A stretch of 64,000 nt of DNA from Phycisphaerae bacterium (lineage in GTDB: Bacteria > Planctomycetota > Phycisphaerae > Phycisphaerales > UBA1924): assembly GCA_022180725.1 (NCBI GenBank), contig BQMO01000021.1, positions 60,501-124,500 of the forward strand. The letters are read 5' to 3'. Shown here in pieces: positions 53,368 to 62,134 of the stretch; positions within the stretch are counted from its first letter, which is position 1; each line of letters begins with the position of its first letter. The translations under genes were made by a program, and so were the position numbers. The notes beneath the pieces are model-generated. The model did no database searches and was not told the origin of the DNA. It worked only from the letters and a program-made list of their open reading frames with translations.

Positions 53368-54084
53368 TTACGTGTTTCCGGCCGGCGCCGCCCCGGGCGC
53401 GCCGCCCGACGCCGCCCCGCCGTCCCGTCCGCCGCCCTCGCCGCGATCATTCCGGCGGCCGCGCCCGCCGCCACGCGAACCACCACGGCCCTTGCGCTCC
53501 TCGCCGATGGTGTTCACCGGCCCGCGGGCCTTCTCCCCCTTGGGGGCCACCGGCATGAACTTCTTGCCGCGCTCGATCTTCGCCTCGATCACGGTCGGCC
53601 CGAGGTCCAACCCGCGAATCGCCGCGACCTGCCGCGCCTCGCGGAGACGACCGATCCCGTCAAACGTCGCCTTCACGATGTTCCGCTTGTTGGTCGAGCC
53701 GTAGCACTTGGTGAGGCAGTCCGTGATGCCCGCCATCTCGAGGATCGCCCGCACCGTGCCCCCGGCCACCACGCCCGTGCCGGGCGCCGCCGGAATCAGC
53801 CGCACGATCGACGACGAGAACGTCCCCTCCACCTCGTGCGGGATGGTGTGCCCGATCATGGGGATGGAGCGCATCGCCTTCTTGGCGTACTTCTGCGCCT
53901 TCTCGACGGCGGTGGGCACTTCGTTGGACTTGCCATACCCGAAGCCCACCTTCCCCTTGCGGTCGCCCACGACGACGAGCGCGCCGAACGAGAAGCGCCG
54001 ACCACCCTTCACCGTCGCGGACGTCCGGTCCACGTTCACGGTGGTGGCTTCAATGTGACTCGACTGATCAATGACTTCTGGCAT
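53368..54084 (-). CDS. rpsE: 30S ribosomal protein S5 with RGG-like tail
   Basis: Decoding-fidelity protein. 238 residues from MPEVIDQSSH (ATG 54084). The S5 core has VVVGDRKGKVGFGYGKSNEVP, LIPAAPGTGVVAGGTVRAILE and AGITDCLTKCYGSTNKRN. After residue 190 the chain becomes Gly/Arg-rich (RKGRGGSRGGGRGRRNDRGE) and ends in an Ala/Gly/Pro stretch. The RGG-like tail of about 45 residues is absent in E. coli S5 and may bind RNA. Confidence 0.95.
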   Translation of the reverse strand: MPEVIDQSSHIEATTVNVDRTSATVKGGRRFSFGALVVVGDRKGKVGFGYGKSNEVPTAVEKAQKYAKKAMRSIPMIGHTIPHEVEGTFSSSIVRLIPAAPGTGVVAGGTVRAILEMAGITDCLTKCYGSTNKRNIVKATFDGIGRLREARQVAAIRGLDLGPTVIEAKIERGKKFMPVAPKGEKARGPVNTIGEERKGRGGSRGGGRGRRNDRGEGGGRDGGAASGGAPGAAPAGNT

Positions 54085-54147
54085 GGTGCTATCCAACCCT
54101 TTGTGCCGACCGACGAACACCGGCGAAGCCCGGCGTGCGCCCGTGCC

Positions 54148-54510
54148 TTAGAACTTCAACCCGCCCTTGCGGGCCGCCTCCGCCAGGGCCTTCACGCGCC
54201 CGTGAAACTTGAACCCGCCGCGATCGAAGACGACCGCCGCGACGCCGGCCTTTTTGGCGCGCTCGGCGAGCGCCTCGCCCACCTTCGCCGCCGCCGATGC
54301 GTTGCCCGTCTTCCCGGTGCGCATCGCCTTCTCCGCCGTCGACGCCGCCGCCAGCGTGCGACCTTCCAGATCGTTGATCACCTGGGCGTACATGTGATTC
54401 AGCGACTTGAACACCGCCAGGCGGGGCCGCTCGGCCGTGCCTGAAATGGTCTTGCGGATGTGCACGCGCCGCTTGATCCGCCGTGCCGTCTTTGCTGCGT
54501 TGCGATTCAT
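54148..54510 (-). CDS. rplR: 50S ribosomal protein L18
   Basis: 5S-rRNA-binding protein. 120 residues from [20 protein letters not shown] (ATG 54510); a longer frame from 54528 is not needed. Family motifs are [60 protein letters not shown]. Standard position between rplF and rpsE. Confidence 0.96.
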   Translation of the reverse strand: MNRNAAKTARRIKRRVHIRKTISGTAERPRLAVFKSLNHMYAQVINDLEGRTLAAASTAEKAMRTGKTGNASAAAKVGEALAERAKKAGVAAVVFDRGGFKFHGRVKALAEAARKGGLKF

Positions 54511-54558
54511 GACTGACTCGACCTCCACCCGGCCAGCGGCGCGGGATCTGATCCTCGT

Positions 54559-55113
54559 TTAGGCGCCAAACTGCTTGCCCTGCTTGCGCTTGATGACCTC
54601 TTCCACGTACTTCACGCCCTTCCCGTTGTACGGCTCGGGCTTGCGCTTCGCCCGCATGTCCGCCGCGAACCGCCCCACCAGGCCGCGATCCGGACCGGCC
54701 ACCTTCACAAACTGCTTCTCCACCGTCACCGTCAGGCCCGCGGGAATCTCCATCACGATCGGGTTCGCGAAGCCCAGCGTCATCTTCAGGTTCTTCCCCG
54801 CGACCGCCGCCGTCCAGCCCACCCCGACCACTTCCAGGCTCTTCTCGTACCCCTTCGTCACGCCCTCGATCATGTTGCGCAGGTGCGCCCGCGTCGAGCC
54901 CCACAACGCGTTGGCGAAGCGATCCTCCGGGGAATACCCGGGCGCCAAGGCCACCGTCACCGCCTTGGCCGCCGGATCGAACGTGACGGCGACCTCGGGC
55001 CGGGTCTTCAGGTCCAACTTCCCCTTCGGACCTTCAACCTTCACCAGGCCCGGCGATACCGCCACCTTGACCCCCGCGGGAACCTCGACCGCCTTCTTTC
55101 CGATCCTCGACAT
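54559..55113 (-). CDS. rplF: 50S ribosomal protein L6
   Basis: Sits near the factor-binding site of the 50S subunit. 184 residues: MSRIGKKAVEVPAGVKVAV, GVTKGYEKSLEVVGVGWTAAVAGKNL, and the C-terminal signature EPYNGKGVKYVEEVIKRKQGK. AAGGAG lies upstream of the ATG. Confidence 0.97.
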   Translation of the reverse strand: MSRIGKKAVEVPAGVKVAVSPGLVKVEGPKGKLDLKTRPEVAVTFDPAAKAVTVALAPGYSPEDRFANALWGSTRAHLRNMIEGVTKGYEKSLEVVGVGWTAAVAGKNLKMTLGFANPIVMEIPAGLTVTVEKQFVKVAGPDRGLVGRFAADMRAKRKPEPYNGKGVKYVEEVIKRKQGKQFGA

Positions 55114-55173
55114 GACTCGCTCCTTCGCGTGCGGCTCACCCGCGCTCGGGCGGGGCTTCCGCGAGTGTGTTCC

Positions 55174-55572
55174 TTACTCGATCGTGCACAGCCACTCGCC
55201 GCCCACGCGCGACTCGCGCGCCTTGCGGTCGCTCACCACGCCCTTGCTCGTGGACACGATGGCGATCCCCAGCCCCTGCACCGGGCGGGGCAGATCATCC
55301 ACTCCCGAGTACACGCGCCGGCCCGTGGTGCTGACGCGCGTCACCTTGTGCAACGCCGACTCGCCCGTGGGGGCGTACTTCAGGCGGATGCGCAGCAGCC
55401 CCTGCCGCCCGTCCTCCACCACGTCGAACGATTCGACGTAGCCCTCGTCGCGGAGTACCGTGGCGATGCCGCGGCACACCTTCGTGTTGACGCAGTTCAC
55501 CGTCTTCGAACGGTTGCGCAGCGCATTGCGGATTCTCGTCAGCATGTCCGCGATTGGATCACCGATCGCCAT
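55174..55572 (-). CDS. rpsH: 30S ribosomal protein S8
   Basis: Binds 16S rRNA helix 21 and, in E. coli, represses the spc operon. 132 residues: DPIADMLTRIRNALRNRSKTV, GYVESFDVVEDGRQGLLRIRLKY, and GLGIAIVSTSKGVVSDRKARESRVGGEWLCTIE. AAGGA precedes the ATG. Confidence 0.97.
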   Translation of the reverse strand: MAIGDPIADMLTRIRNALRNRSKTVNCVNTKVCRGIATVLRDEGYVESFDVVEDGRQGLLRIRLKYAPTGESALHKVTRVSTTGRRVYSGVDDLPRPVQGLGIAIVSTSKGVVSDRKARESRVGGEWLCTIE

Positions 55573-55629
55573 ATCTGTCCTTCCCTGCTGCTGGCCCCGG
55601 GCCGTATGCCCGCAGCCTGAGTCCTGCTC

Positions 55630-55815
55630 TTACCAACTCGCCTTCCGCATCCCCGGGATCTTCCCTTCTAACGCCATCTTCCGCAGCATGATGCGGCTGA
55701 TGCGGAACTTGCGGTACACCCCGTGCGCCCGCCCCGTGAGTTCACACCGACGCACCACCCGGGTGCTGAACTTCGGCTTCCGCCGTGACTTGGCCATCTG
55801 CGCCTTGGTCGTCAT
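55630..55815 (-). CDS. rpsN: 30S ribosomal protein S14, short form without the zinc cysteines
   Basis: 61 residues, the length of the zinc-type S14, from [20 protein letters not shown] (AGGAG upstream). The [12 protein letters not shown] and [11 protein letters not shown] signatures are clear. In zinc-type S14 the sites read RCxxCGR and LCRIC; here they are RCELTGR and ISRIM, so three of the four cysteines are gone. It thus combines the short length of the zinc form with the zinc-free chemistry of the long form. Confidence 0.94.
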   Translation of the reverse strand: MTTKAQMAKSRRKPKFSTRVVRRCELTGRAHGVYRKFRISRIMLRKMALEGKIPGMRKASW

Positions 55816-55865
55816 CTCGCGTGCTCCTGCGTCGCCCCCGGGCCTGGCCCGGGCGGCGTCGTTGC

Positions 55866-56582
55866 TTACTTCTCCGGCTTGCGGAACGGCATCCCCAACT
55901 GCTCCAGCACGAATCGGCTCCGCTCCGGGGTGCTGTTCCCGAAGCAGAAGTTGATGTTCATCCCGTGCGTGAACTGCGCCTCGGCCATGTTGATCTCGGG
56001 GAACACCCCCTGCTCCGTCAGGCCCATCGCGTAGTTCCCCTGCTTGTCGAACGCCTTGTCCGACAACCCGCGGAAGTCCTTGATGCGGGGCGTCGCCAGA
56101 TTGATCAGCCGGTCCAGGAAGTGCCACATCCGGTCCCGCCGGATCGTCACCATCGCCGCCGACTCATACCCCGCGCGAACCTTGAAGTTCGACACGCTCT
56201 TCTTCGCCCGGATCACTACGGGCTTCTGCCCCGTCACCTTCTCCAGCGTGTCCAGCACCTGCGCCTTCACGTGCGGGGGGATCTTCGTCCCCTCCAGGTG
56301 ACGGCCCATGCTCACGTTGAGCACGATCTTCTCCAGCCGCGGCTGCGCCATCGGGTTCTTCTCCCCGAACTTCGCCGCGAACTCCGCCCGGACCTTCTCG
56401 TGGTACATCACCATCAGCCGGGGCGGCGTCCGCGGGCCGCTGTCGGCCTCGGGCGCCTCGTGCTTCTTCGGACCCGCGGGCTTCTTCCCGGCCCCCGCCG
56501 GCGGACCCTTCTTCCCGTCCTTGGGCGGCCCCTTCGACCCCTGCGGTTCCTGCTTTGGTTTCTGTTCGTTCGACATGGTCAT
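55866..56582 (-). CDS. rplE: 50S ribosomal protein L5 with N-terminal extension
   Basis: Contacts 5S rRNA and the P-site tRNA. 238 residues. About 55 residues at the start are Lys/Pro/Gly-rich low complexity ([20 protein letters not shown]). The L5 fold begins at [19 protein letters not shown] and has [47 protein letters not shown] and [11 protein letters not shown] second ATG at 56576 is an alternative start. Confidence 0.95.
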   Translation of the reverse strand: MTMSNEQKPKQEPQGSKGPPKDGKKGPPAGAGKKPAGPKKHEAPEADSGPRTPPRLMVMYHEKVRAEFAAKFGEKNPMAQPRLEKIVLNVSMGRHLEGTKIPPHVKAQVLDTLEKVTGQKPVVIRAKKSVSNFKVRAGYESAAMVTIRRDRMWHFLDRLINLATPRIKDFRGLSDKAFDKQGNYAMGLTEQGVFPEINMAEAQFTHGMNINFCFGNSTPERSRFVLEQLGMPFRKPEK

Positions 56583-56613
56583 TCTCGCTTCGCGCTACCC
56601 CGGCGCGTCGTGC

Positions 56614-56955
56614 TTACTTCCTCGGCCCGTGCACCACCGACAACACCTTCAGTTCCTTGCCCCCGTGCCGCGCCACCCGGACCTTGCTCCCGTCGGGCTG
56701 CACCTTGAACCCCACCCGCACCGCCTTGCCGTCCACCACCGGCGACACCTTGCTCCAATGGATCGCCGCTTCTTTCGTGATCACCCCGCCCTTGGGGTTG
56801 GCCTGCGTCGGGCGGAGGTTCTTGTTCACCAGGTTCAACCCCTTGATGAACACGCGCTGCCGATCCGGCACCACGCGCAGCACCTCCCCGATCTGCCCCT
56901 TCAACTCGCCCGAGGTGATCATCACCGTGTCACCCTTCTTCACATGCGCCGGCAT
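56614..56955 (-). CDS. rplX: 50S ribosomal protein L24
   Basis: Early assembly initiator of the 50S subunit. 113 residues: HVKKGDTVMITSGELKGQIGEVLRV (KOW motif), NLVNKNLRPTQANPKGGVITKEAAIHWSKV. AGGA upstream of the ATG. Confidence 0.96.
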   Translation of the reverse strand: MPAHVKKGDTVMITSGELKGQIGEVLRVVPDRQRVFIKGLNLVNKNLRPTQANPKGGVITKEAAIHWSKVSPVVDGKAVRVGFKVQPDGSKVRVARHGGKELKVLSVVHGPRK

Positions 56956-56981
56956 GACTCATCCTTTCCTGTGTTCCGCGT

Positions 56982-57368
56982 TCAGATAACCTCGGACGCG
57001 AGCGACACGATCTTCATGTAGTTGCGGTCGCGCAGTTCGCGGGCCACCGGCCCGAAGATGCGCGTCCCCTTCGGGTTCCCGTCGTCCTGGATCAGCACCA
57101 CCGCGTTCGAATCAAACTTCACGTAACTCCCGTCGGGCCGGCGCGTGGCCTTGGTCGTCCGCACGACCACCGCCTTGTGCTTGTCGCCCGGCTTCACGTC
57201 CGCGCCGGGGAGCGCCTTCTTGATCGACACGAACACCTTGTCGCCCACCCCGGCCGTGCGGCGCTGGAACTTCCCGCTCGCCGTCGACCCGCCGTACACG
57301 CGGATCACGTAGGCGATCTTCGCCCCCGAGTTGTCCGCGACTTCGCAGCGTGTTTCTTGTTGCAGCAT
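56982..57368 (-). CDS. rplN: 50S ribosomal protein L14
   Basis: Contacts the 30S subunit in an intersubunit bridge. 128 residues: [24 protein letters not shown] and [35 protein letters not shown], then [28 protein letters not shown]. Typical in length and place. Confidence 0.97.
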   Translation of the reverse strand: MLQQETRCEVADNSGAKIAYVIRVYGGSTASGKFQRRTAGVGDKVFVSIKKALPGADVKPGDKHKAVVVRTTKATRRPDGSYVKFDSNAVVLIQDDGNPKGTRIFGPVARELRDRNYMKIVSLASEVI

Positions 57369-57407
57369 CGCTCGTCACCTTTCGCGCAGGCCCGGGGCGT
57401 CCCGGTG

Positions 57408-57755
57408 TTAGGCCTGTAGTTCCTTCACGCTCCGGAGCGCGGCGGCTTCCGCCGAACGCTGCTCCACGATCCGCACCAGCCGCCAGTTCTTCGTCTTGCT
57501 GATCGGGCGGCACGGGGCCACCTCGACCACGTCCCCCACGCGCGACGCGTTCTGCTCGTCGTGCACGTGCAGGATCGTCCGCTGGCGGATGTACTTCCCG
57601 TACTTGGGGTGCTTCGCCAGGTACGACACCACCACGCGACGCGTCTTCGCCCGCGCGTCGGAATCCACGATCCCCACCTTCGTGCCCTTCACGTCCGCGG
57701 GCGCCGCCGCCGGGGCCTTCTTCGTCGCGGGTTGCTTGCCTGTTGCCTGAGCCAT
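57408..57755 (-). CDS. rpsQ: 30S ribosomal protein S17, with terminal extensions
   Basis: Binds 16S rRNA early in assembly. 115 residues (about 85 usual). An Ala/Lys/Pro-rich head (about 1-25) precedes GTKVGIVDSDARAKTRRVVVSYLAKHPKYGKYIRQRT; DVVEVAPCRPISKTKNWRLVRIVEQ is the C-terminal signature, followed by an additional helix. Confidence 0.95.
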   Translation of the reverse strand: MAQATGKQPATKKAPAAAPADVKGTKVGIVDSDARAKTRRVVVSYLAKHPKYGKYIRQRTILHVHDEQNASRVGDVVEVAPCRPISKTKNWRLVRIVEQRSAEAAALRSVKELQA

Positions 57756-57793
57756 CGTCGTGTCCTTCGCTGTGTGCGTGCCCCCGGGGAGCG

Positions 57794-57997
57794 TTACTTC
57801 TTCGCCGCCGCCCGCGTCCGGGCGTTCGCCTCCGTCAGCAGCCGGGCAATGTCCGCGCGGACCTTGCGGAACTGCGACGTGTCCTCGACCTTCTCCGTCA
57901 CCGCCTGGCTGCGCAGGTCGTACAACTTCCCCCGGAGATTCTTGATCTCCAGCGCCAGTTCCTCGTTCTTCATCGCATGCACTTCTTTCGCCTTCAT
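57794..57997 (-). CDS. rpmC: 50S ribosomal protein L29
   Basis: A small two-helix protein at the tunnel exit. 67 residues from MKAKEVHAMKNEELALEIKNLRGKLYDLRSQ, with VRADIARLLTEANARTR at the end. The ATG at 57997 with GAGG 9 nt upstream is preferred over 58012, which would add only MRMRA. Confidence 0.93.
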   Translation of the reverse strand: MKAKEVHAMKNEELALEIKNLRGKLYDLRSQAVTEKVEDTSQFRKVRADIARLLTEANARTRAAAKK

Positions 57998-58043
57998 CGC
58001 TCGCATCCTCATCCCGGCCTGACCGGCCCGGCTTGCGTTCTGT

Positions 58044-58463
58044 TTACACCCGAACCCGCCGACCCACGAACCGGCACCGCACCGGCATCTTCATCGCCAC
58101 CCGCAGCAGCGCCAACTTGGCCGTGGCCTCCGGCACGCCCGCGATCTCGAACAGCATCGTCCCGGGCTTCACCCGCGCCGCCCAATACTCCACCTCCGCC
58201 TTGCCCGTTCCCATCCGCGTCTCCAGCGGCTTCTTGCTGATCGGCTTGTCGGGGAACACCCGGATGAACAACTTGCCTTCCCGCTTCAGGAAGTGCTGGC
58301 ACGAGATGCGCCCCGCCTCGATCACGTTCCCGGGTAGCCAGCTCGGCTCCAGCGCCTGCAGGCCGTAATCCCCAAAGGCGACGTAGTTGCCCTTGGTCGC
58401 CTTGCGCGGCCTGATCCGGCGCATCTCCTTGCGGTACTTCACTCTCTTGGGCATCAAGGGCAT
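58044..58463 (-). CDS. rplP: 50S ribosomal protein L16
   Basis: Organises the A-site region of the 50S subunit. 139 residues: MPKRVKYRKEMRRIRPRKA, GDYGLQALEPSWLPGNVIEAGR, the RVFPDKPISKKPLETRMGTGKAEVEYWAARVKPG core and a standard end. The second ATG at 58454 is an alternative start. Confidence 0.97.
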   Translation of the reverse strand: MPLMPKRVKYRKEMRRIRPRKATKGNYVAFGDYGLQALEPSWLPGNVIEAGRISCQHFLKREGKLFIRVFPDKPISKKPLETRMGTGKAEVEYWAARVKPGTMLFEIAGVPEATAKLALLRVAMKMPVRCRFVGRRVRV

Positions 58464-58513
58464 GGATCACGTCCTCTGCTCGCGGGGCGGGAGTACCCGA
58501 CCCGATTCGGTGC

Positions 58514-59215
58514 TTACTTCCGGCCGCGGGCACGCGCCCGCCCGCCCGCCGCGTTCGATTCCTCTTCCGTCCGCTCCGTGGTGAACATGCCCTTGTAGAT
58601 CCAGCACTTCACCCCGATCACGCCGTACGTCGTGTGCGCTTCCGCCGTCCCGTACTCCACGTTCGCCTGCAGCGTCGACAAGGGCAGCGAACCCAACTTC
58701 ACTTCCATCACGCGGGCGATCTCGGCCCCGCCCAGGCGCCCGCCGATGCGGATCTTGCACCCCTTCGCCCCCGCCGCCATCATCGCCTCGCACTTCATCT
58801 TCACCGCGCGGCGGTACGACGAACGCTTCTGCAACTGCTCCGCCACGCTCTCCGCGACCAGCTTCGCGTCCATGTCCGTGTTCTTGATCTCGATGATCGA
58901 GATCGCCACCTTGCGCCCGGTCATGTACTGGAGTTCCTCGGTCATCCGCTCGACCTCGGCCCCCTTCGGCCCGATCACCAGCCCGGGGCGCGCCGTCTTC
59001 ACGATGATCTTGAGCTCCTCGCGCGTCCGCTCGATGTGGATGTCCGACACCGCGGCGTTTGGCGGGCGGCGGTTCAGCCGCTTGTCCAGCCACTTGCGGA
59101 TCTTCTCGTCCTCGACGAGCAGTTCCCCGTAGAGCGCCTTGGGGGCGTACCACCGGCTCTTGTGCGCCTCGGTGATGCCCAGCCTCAGCCCGAATGGATG
59201 TGTCTTCTGTCCCAT
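58514..59215 (-). CDS. rpsC: 30S ribosomal protein S3
   Basis: mRNA-entry protein with KH domain. 233 residues: MGQKTHPFGLRLGITEAHKSRWYA, the KH motif TARPGLVIGPKGAEVE, and GCKIRIGGRLGGAEIARVMEVKLGSLPLSTLQANVEYGTAEAHTTYG. The C-terminal tail is short and Arg-rich. Confidence 0.97.
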   Translation of the reverse strand: MGQKTHPFGLRLGITEAHKSRWYAPKALYGELLVEDEKIRKWLDKRLNRRPPNAAVSDIHIERTREELKIIVKTARPGLVIGPKGAEVERMTEELQYMTGRKVAISIIEIKNTDMDAKLVAESVAEQLQKRSSYRRAVKMKCEAMMAAGAKGCKIRIGGRLGGAEIARVMEVKLGSLPLSTLQANVEYGTAEAHTTYGVIGVKCWIYKGMFTTERTEEESNAAGGRARARGRK

Positions 59216-59222
59216 GCTCGGT

Positions 59223-59786
59223 TCAGGCCCGCTGGGGCCGCTCCTCCACGCTGATCGTGATGTGGCTCAAGGGCTTGAGAATCGCGTGCGCCCGCCCGCG
59301 GTCCTTGGGTTGAAATCGCTTGATCACCGTCGCGTTGTCCACGCGGCTCTCCGCCACGAACAGCCGCGTCACGTCGCACTCCGCCTGCTCCGCGTCGGCG
59401 ATCGCCGCGTTCAGGCACTTCTTCACGTTCACCGCCGCCTTCTTCGTCGTGAACGTCAGCAGGTTCAGCGCCTGGTCCACGCTCTTCCCGCGGATCAGGT
59501 CGATGAGCAGCTTCGCCTTGCGGGCGCTGCCACGGTGCTGCCGCACCCGGCTCGTGAACCCCGCCAGGTCGCGCGGCGCCACCCGTAGCAGCCCCGCCAT
59601 CTGGGTGATCCGCGACGCCTTGCACCGCGGATGGTCCCGCCCGGCGATCCAGTTCTTGATGGCGCGCTCGGCGTCGTCCGCGCCGAACCCCTTCTCCGCG
59701 ATCGCCTCGGCCAGTTGACGGGGCGTCATCCCCGCCACGTCCAGTGCCTTCTCGAGTTTCGTGCCTCGGATCCTCACGGCTTGCAT
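59223..59786 (-). CDS. rplV: 50S ribosomal protein L22 with an N-terminal HTH-like domain
   Basis: L22 lines the exit tunnel. 187 residues against ~110-120 usual. The L22 fold begins near residue 78 (SRVRQHRGSARKAKLLIDLIRG) and contains VDNATVIKRFQPKDRGRAHAILKPLSHITI. The first ~75 residues look like an XRE/Cro-type helix-turn-helix: MTPRQLAEAIAEKG, AERAIKNWIAGRDHPR, then ITQMAGLLRVAPRDLAGF. The ATG at 59786 lies directly on an AAGG, so the in-frame GTG at 59777 with proper spacing may be the real start. Confidence 0.93.
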   Translation of the reverse strand: MQAVRIRGTKLEKALDVAGMTPRQLAEAIAEKGFGADDAERAIKNWIAGRDHPRCKASRITQMAGLLRVAPRDLAGFTSRVRQHRGSARKAKLLIDLIRGKSVDQALNLLTFTTKKAAVNVKKCLNAAIADAEQAECDVTRLFVAESRVDNATVIKRFQPKDRGRAHAILKPLSHITISVEERPQRA

Positions 59787-59830
59787 CCTTCTTCACGGCG
59801 TCCCGACCGGGGACGCGTTGCGATTCATCC

Positions 59831-60148
59831 TTACTTCTTCGCCGGAGCCGCCGGCGCCGCCGACGTTTCCCCGCCCTCCAGCCCTTCCTTCCGGTTCGTG
59901 TGCCCCCGGAACGTCCGGCTGATGCTGAACTCGCCCAACTTGTGCCCCACCATGTCCTCCGTCACGAACACGTCCAGGAACATCCTCCCGTTGTGCACCT
60001 TGAACGTGTGCCCGACGAACTCCGGCACGATCGTGCACCGACGCGCCCACGTCTTGATGGGCTCCTTCCGCCGGTTTGCGTTCAACTTCTCCACCTTGCG
60101 GTAGAGACTTTCCACGACAAACGGCCCCTTCTTCAGACTGCGTCCCAT
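59831..60148 (-). CDS. rpsS: 30S ribosomal protein S19
   Basis: Head protein next to S13. 105 residues from [20 protein letters not shown] (ATG 60148): [53 protein letters not shown], then an Ala/Pro/Lys tail of about 18 residues. A longer frame from 60163 is unlikely. Confidence 0.96.
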   Translation of the reverse strand: MGRSLKKGPFVVESLYRKVEKLNANRRKEPIKTWARRCTIVPEFVGHTFKVHNGRMFLDVFVTEDMVGHKLGEFSISRTFRGHTNRKEGLEGGETSAAPAAPAKK

Positions 60149-60194
60149 GCCTGTTCCTTCCACGCCCCGGCCTGCCGGGATGCTCGTTCAATCC

Positions 60195-61052
60195 TTACTT
60201 CTTCTGCCCGTACCGCTTCGACGAACGACGGCGGATGATCAGCCGGCTGCTGTGCTTGTTCGGGTTCCGCGTGTTCCCGCCCTTGGCGTGCACCCCCGTC
60301 GGGCCGCACGGCGGGCGGTTGCCCTTGCTCCGACCCGAGCCGCCGCCCAGCGGGTGGGCGTGGTGGCTCTTGGCGATGCCGCGCGTCTTCGGGCGGCGCC
60401 CCTTCAGACGCGTCAACCCCGCCTTGCCCAGCATCCGCAGACGGTGGTCCGGGTTCCCGACCTGCCCGATCGTCGCCCGGCACGTCAGCGGAACCATCCG
60501 CGTCTCGCCGCTGGGCAGCACCAGCGTCGCGAACCCGTTCTCCTTGTTCGTCAATCGGGCATAAGTCCCCGCCGAGCGGCACATCTGGGCGCCCCGCCCG
60601 GGCGTCAGTTCCACACAGTGCACGTCCAGGCCCGTGGGCACAAACGCCAGCGGCATCGTGTTCCCGGTGCTCGGCTCGACCGCGCCCGTGCTCGAACATT
60701 CCAGCGTCTGTCCGGTCCGCAGCCCCAGCGGCGCGATCACGTACCGCTTCTCCCCGTCCGCGTACTGGACCAGGGCGATGTGGCATGAGCGGTTCGGGTC
60801 GTACTCGATCCCCACCACCGTCCCCAGAACCCCGTTGCGGTCGCGCTTCTTGAAATCCACGATGCGGTACATCCGCTTCACCCCGCCCCCGATTCCGCGG
60901 GCGGTGATCTTCCCCTGGTGGTTCCGCCCGCCCGTGCGGGGGCGCGGCTCCATCAGCGAATGCTCCGGCGTGAACTTCGTCACTTCCTCGTGCGTCAGCA
61001 CCGACGCGTTGCGGCGTCCGGCACTCGTTCGCTTGTAGATGCGGATCGGCAT
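60195..61052 (-). CDS. rplB: 50S ribosomal protein L2
   Basis: Central to peptidyl-transferase assembly. 285 residues: RIYKRTSAGRRNASVLTHEEVTKF, TGGRNHQGKITARGIGGGVKRMYR, the peptidyl-transferase-near HPLGGGSGRSKGNRP loop (the functional histidine region, about 230), and RRSSKRYGQKK at the end. AAGGA overlaps the rplW stop. Confidence 0.97.
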   Translation of the reverse strand: MPIRIYKRTSAGRRNASVLTHEEVTKFTPEHSLMEPRPRTGGRNHQGKITARGIGGGVKRMYRIVDFKKRDRNGVLGTVVGIEYDPNRSCHIALVQYADGEKRYVIAPLGLRTGQTLECSSTGAVEPSTGNTMPLAFVPTGLDVHCVELTPGRGAQMCRSAGTYARLTNKENGFATLVLPSGETRMVPLTCRATIGQVGNPDHRLRMLGKAGLTRLKGRRPKTRGIAKSHHAHPLGGGSGRSKGNRPPCGPTGVHAKGGNTRNPNKHSSRLIIRRRSSKRYGQKK

Positions 61053-61061
61053 GGCTGGTCC

Positions 61062-61352
61062 TTAGAACAGTTCGATCGCGTCGTCGGCATGGAGGCTGAC
61101 GATCGCCTTCTTGGTGGGGGAGGGCCGCGACACGCCGTACTTCAGGCGGCGGGCCTTGTGCTTCTGGAGCAGCGTGTTCACCTTCTCCACGCGCACCTTG
61201 TAGATCGCCTCGATCGCCGCCTTGATCTCCGGCTTGCTCGCGCGCCGATCCACGATGAACGAATACTGCTTGCGCTCGTTCATCGCGAACGTGCTCTTTT
61301 CCGAGAGCAGCGGCTTCTTGATGACGTGAATGTGATCAACGCCTGCGCTCAT
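61062..61352 (-). CDS. rplW: 50S ribosomal protein L23
   Basis: Docking site for trigger factor and SRP at the tunnel exit. 96 residues: HVIKKPLLSEKSTFAMNERKQYSFIVDRRASKPEIKAAIEAIYKVRVEKVNTLL. The start overlaps the rplD stop by four bases, indicating translational coupling. Confidence 0.96.
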   Translation of the reverse strand: MSAGVDHIHVIKKPLLSEKSTFAMNERKQYSFIVDRRASKPEIKAAIEAIYKVRVEKVNTLLQKHKARRLKYGVSRPSPTKKAIVSLHADDAIELF

Positions 61353-62132
61353 GGCTTCACCCCTTCGTCACCCTTCTTGGTGCTCTTGCGCGCCGGCTTC
61401 TTCGCCGCGGCCGCGGGGGCGGGCGCCGCGGCGGCCGCCGACGCCGCCGGCGTCGCGACCCGGCCCAGCGGCGCGATCTTCGCGCTCTTGTCCGTCTGCG
61501 AGGACGGCCCCTTCAGCCACGACTCGAGCTCCGGCCGCCCGATCACCAGGTACCGGTTGTTCAGCATCTCGTACGTGTTCAACTGGTCCACGCGGATCAG
61601 CCTCACCCCGTCGATGTTCCGCCCCGACAGCCGCGCGTTCTGCGCCTTGCCCTCGTCCATCGGCAACGCGACCACGGTCGAATGGTCGGCCTTGATCGCC
61701 GTCAGGAAGTCCTGGAAGGCCCGCGTCCTGGGCGCGTCGAACGCGATCGAATCCACCACCCGCACCTGCTGATCGACCAGTTTGGCGAGCAGCGCGTTGC
61801 GGTTCGCCTTGCGGCGCATCTTCTTCGGCATGGCCTGCCGGAAGTCCTCGCGGGTCCGCTTCTTGCTGTGCCCGTGCCCGCCGCCACGGAAAATGTTGAC
61901 CTTCCGGTCGCCGTGACGGGCGTTGCCCGTGCCCTTCTGCTTGTACAGCTTCCGCGTCGACCCCTCGACCTCGTGCCGGTTGCGCGTGCGCGCCGAGCCC
62001 TGCCGGAGGTTCGCGTGGTACATCACGAACGCCTGCTTCAGCAACGAGGGATTCACCTCGCCGCCCAGCGACTTCTCATCGATCTTCACAGTCGCGACTT
62101 GCGCGCCCTGCATGTTGTAGACGGGGACATCC
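61349..62132 (-). CDS. rplD: 50S ribosomal protein L4
   Basis: Lines the exit tunnel and, in E. coli, represses the S10 operon. 261 residues counted from MDVPVYNMQGAQVATVKIDEKSL (first base at 62134). ANLRQGSARTRNRHEVEGSTRKLYKQKGTGNARHGDRKVNIFRGGGHGHSKKR is the rRNA-binding tunnel loop. The last ~45 residues are an Ala/Pro/Lys-rich tail. No Shine-Dalgarno is apparent beyond AAAGACCC. A 355-bp gap separates it from rplC. Confidence 0.95.
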
Positions 62133-62134
62133 AT

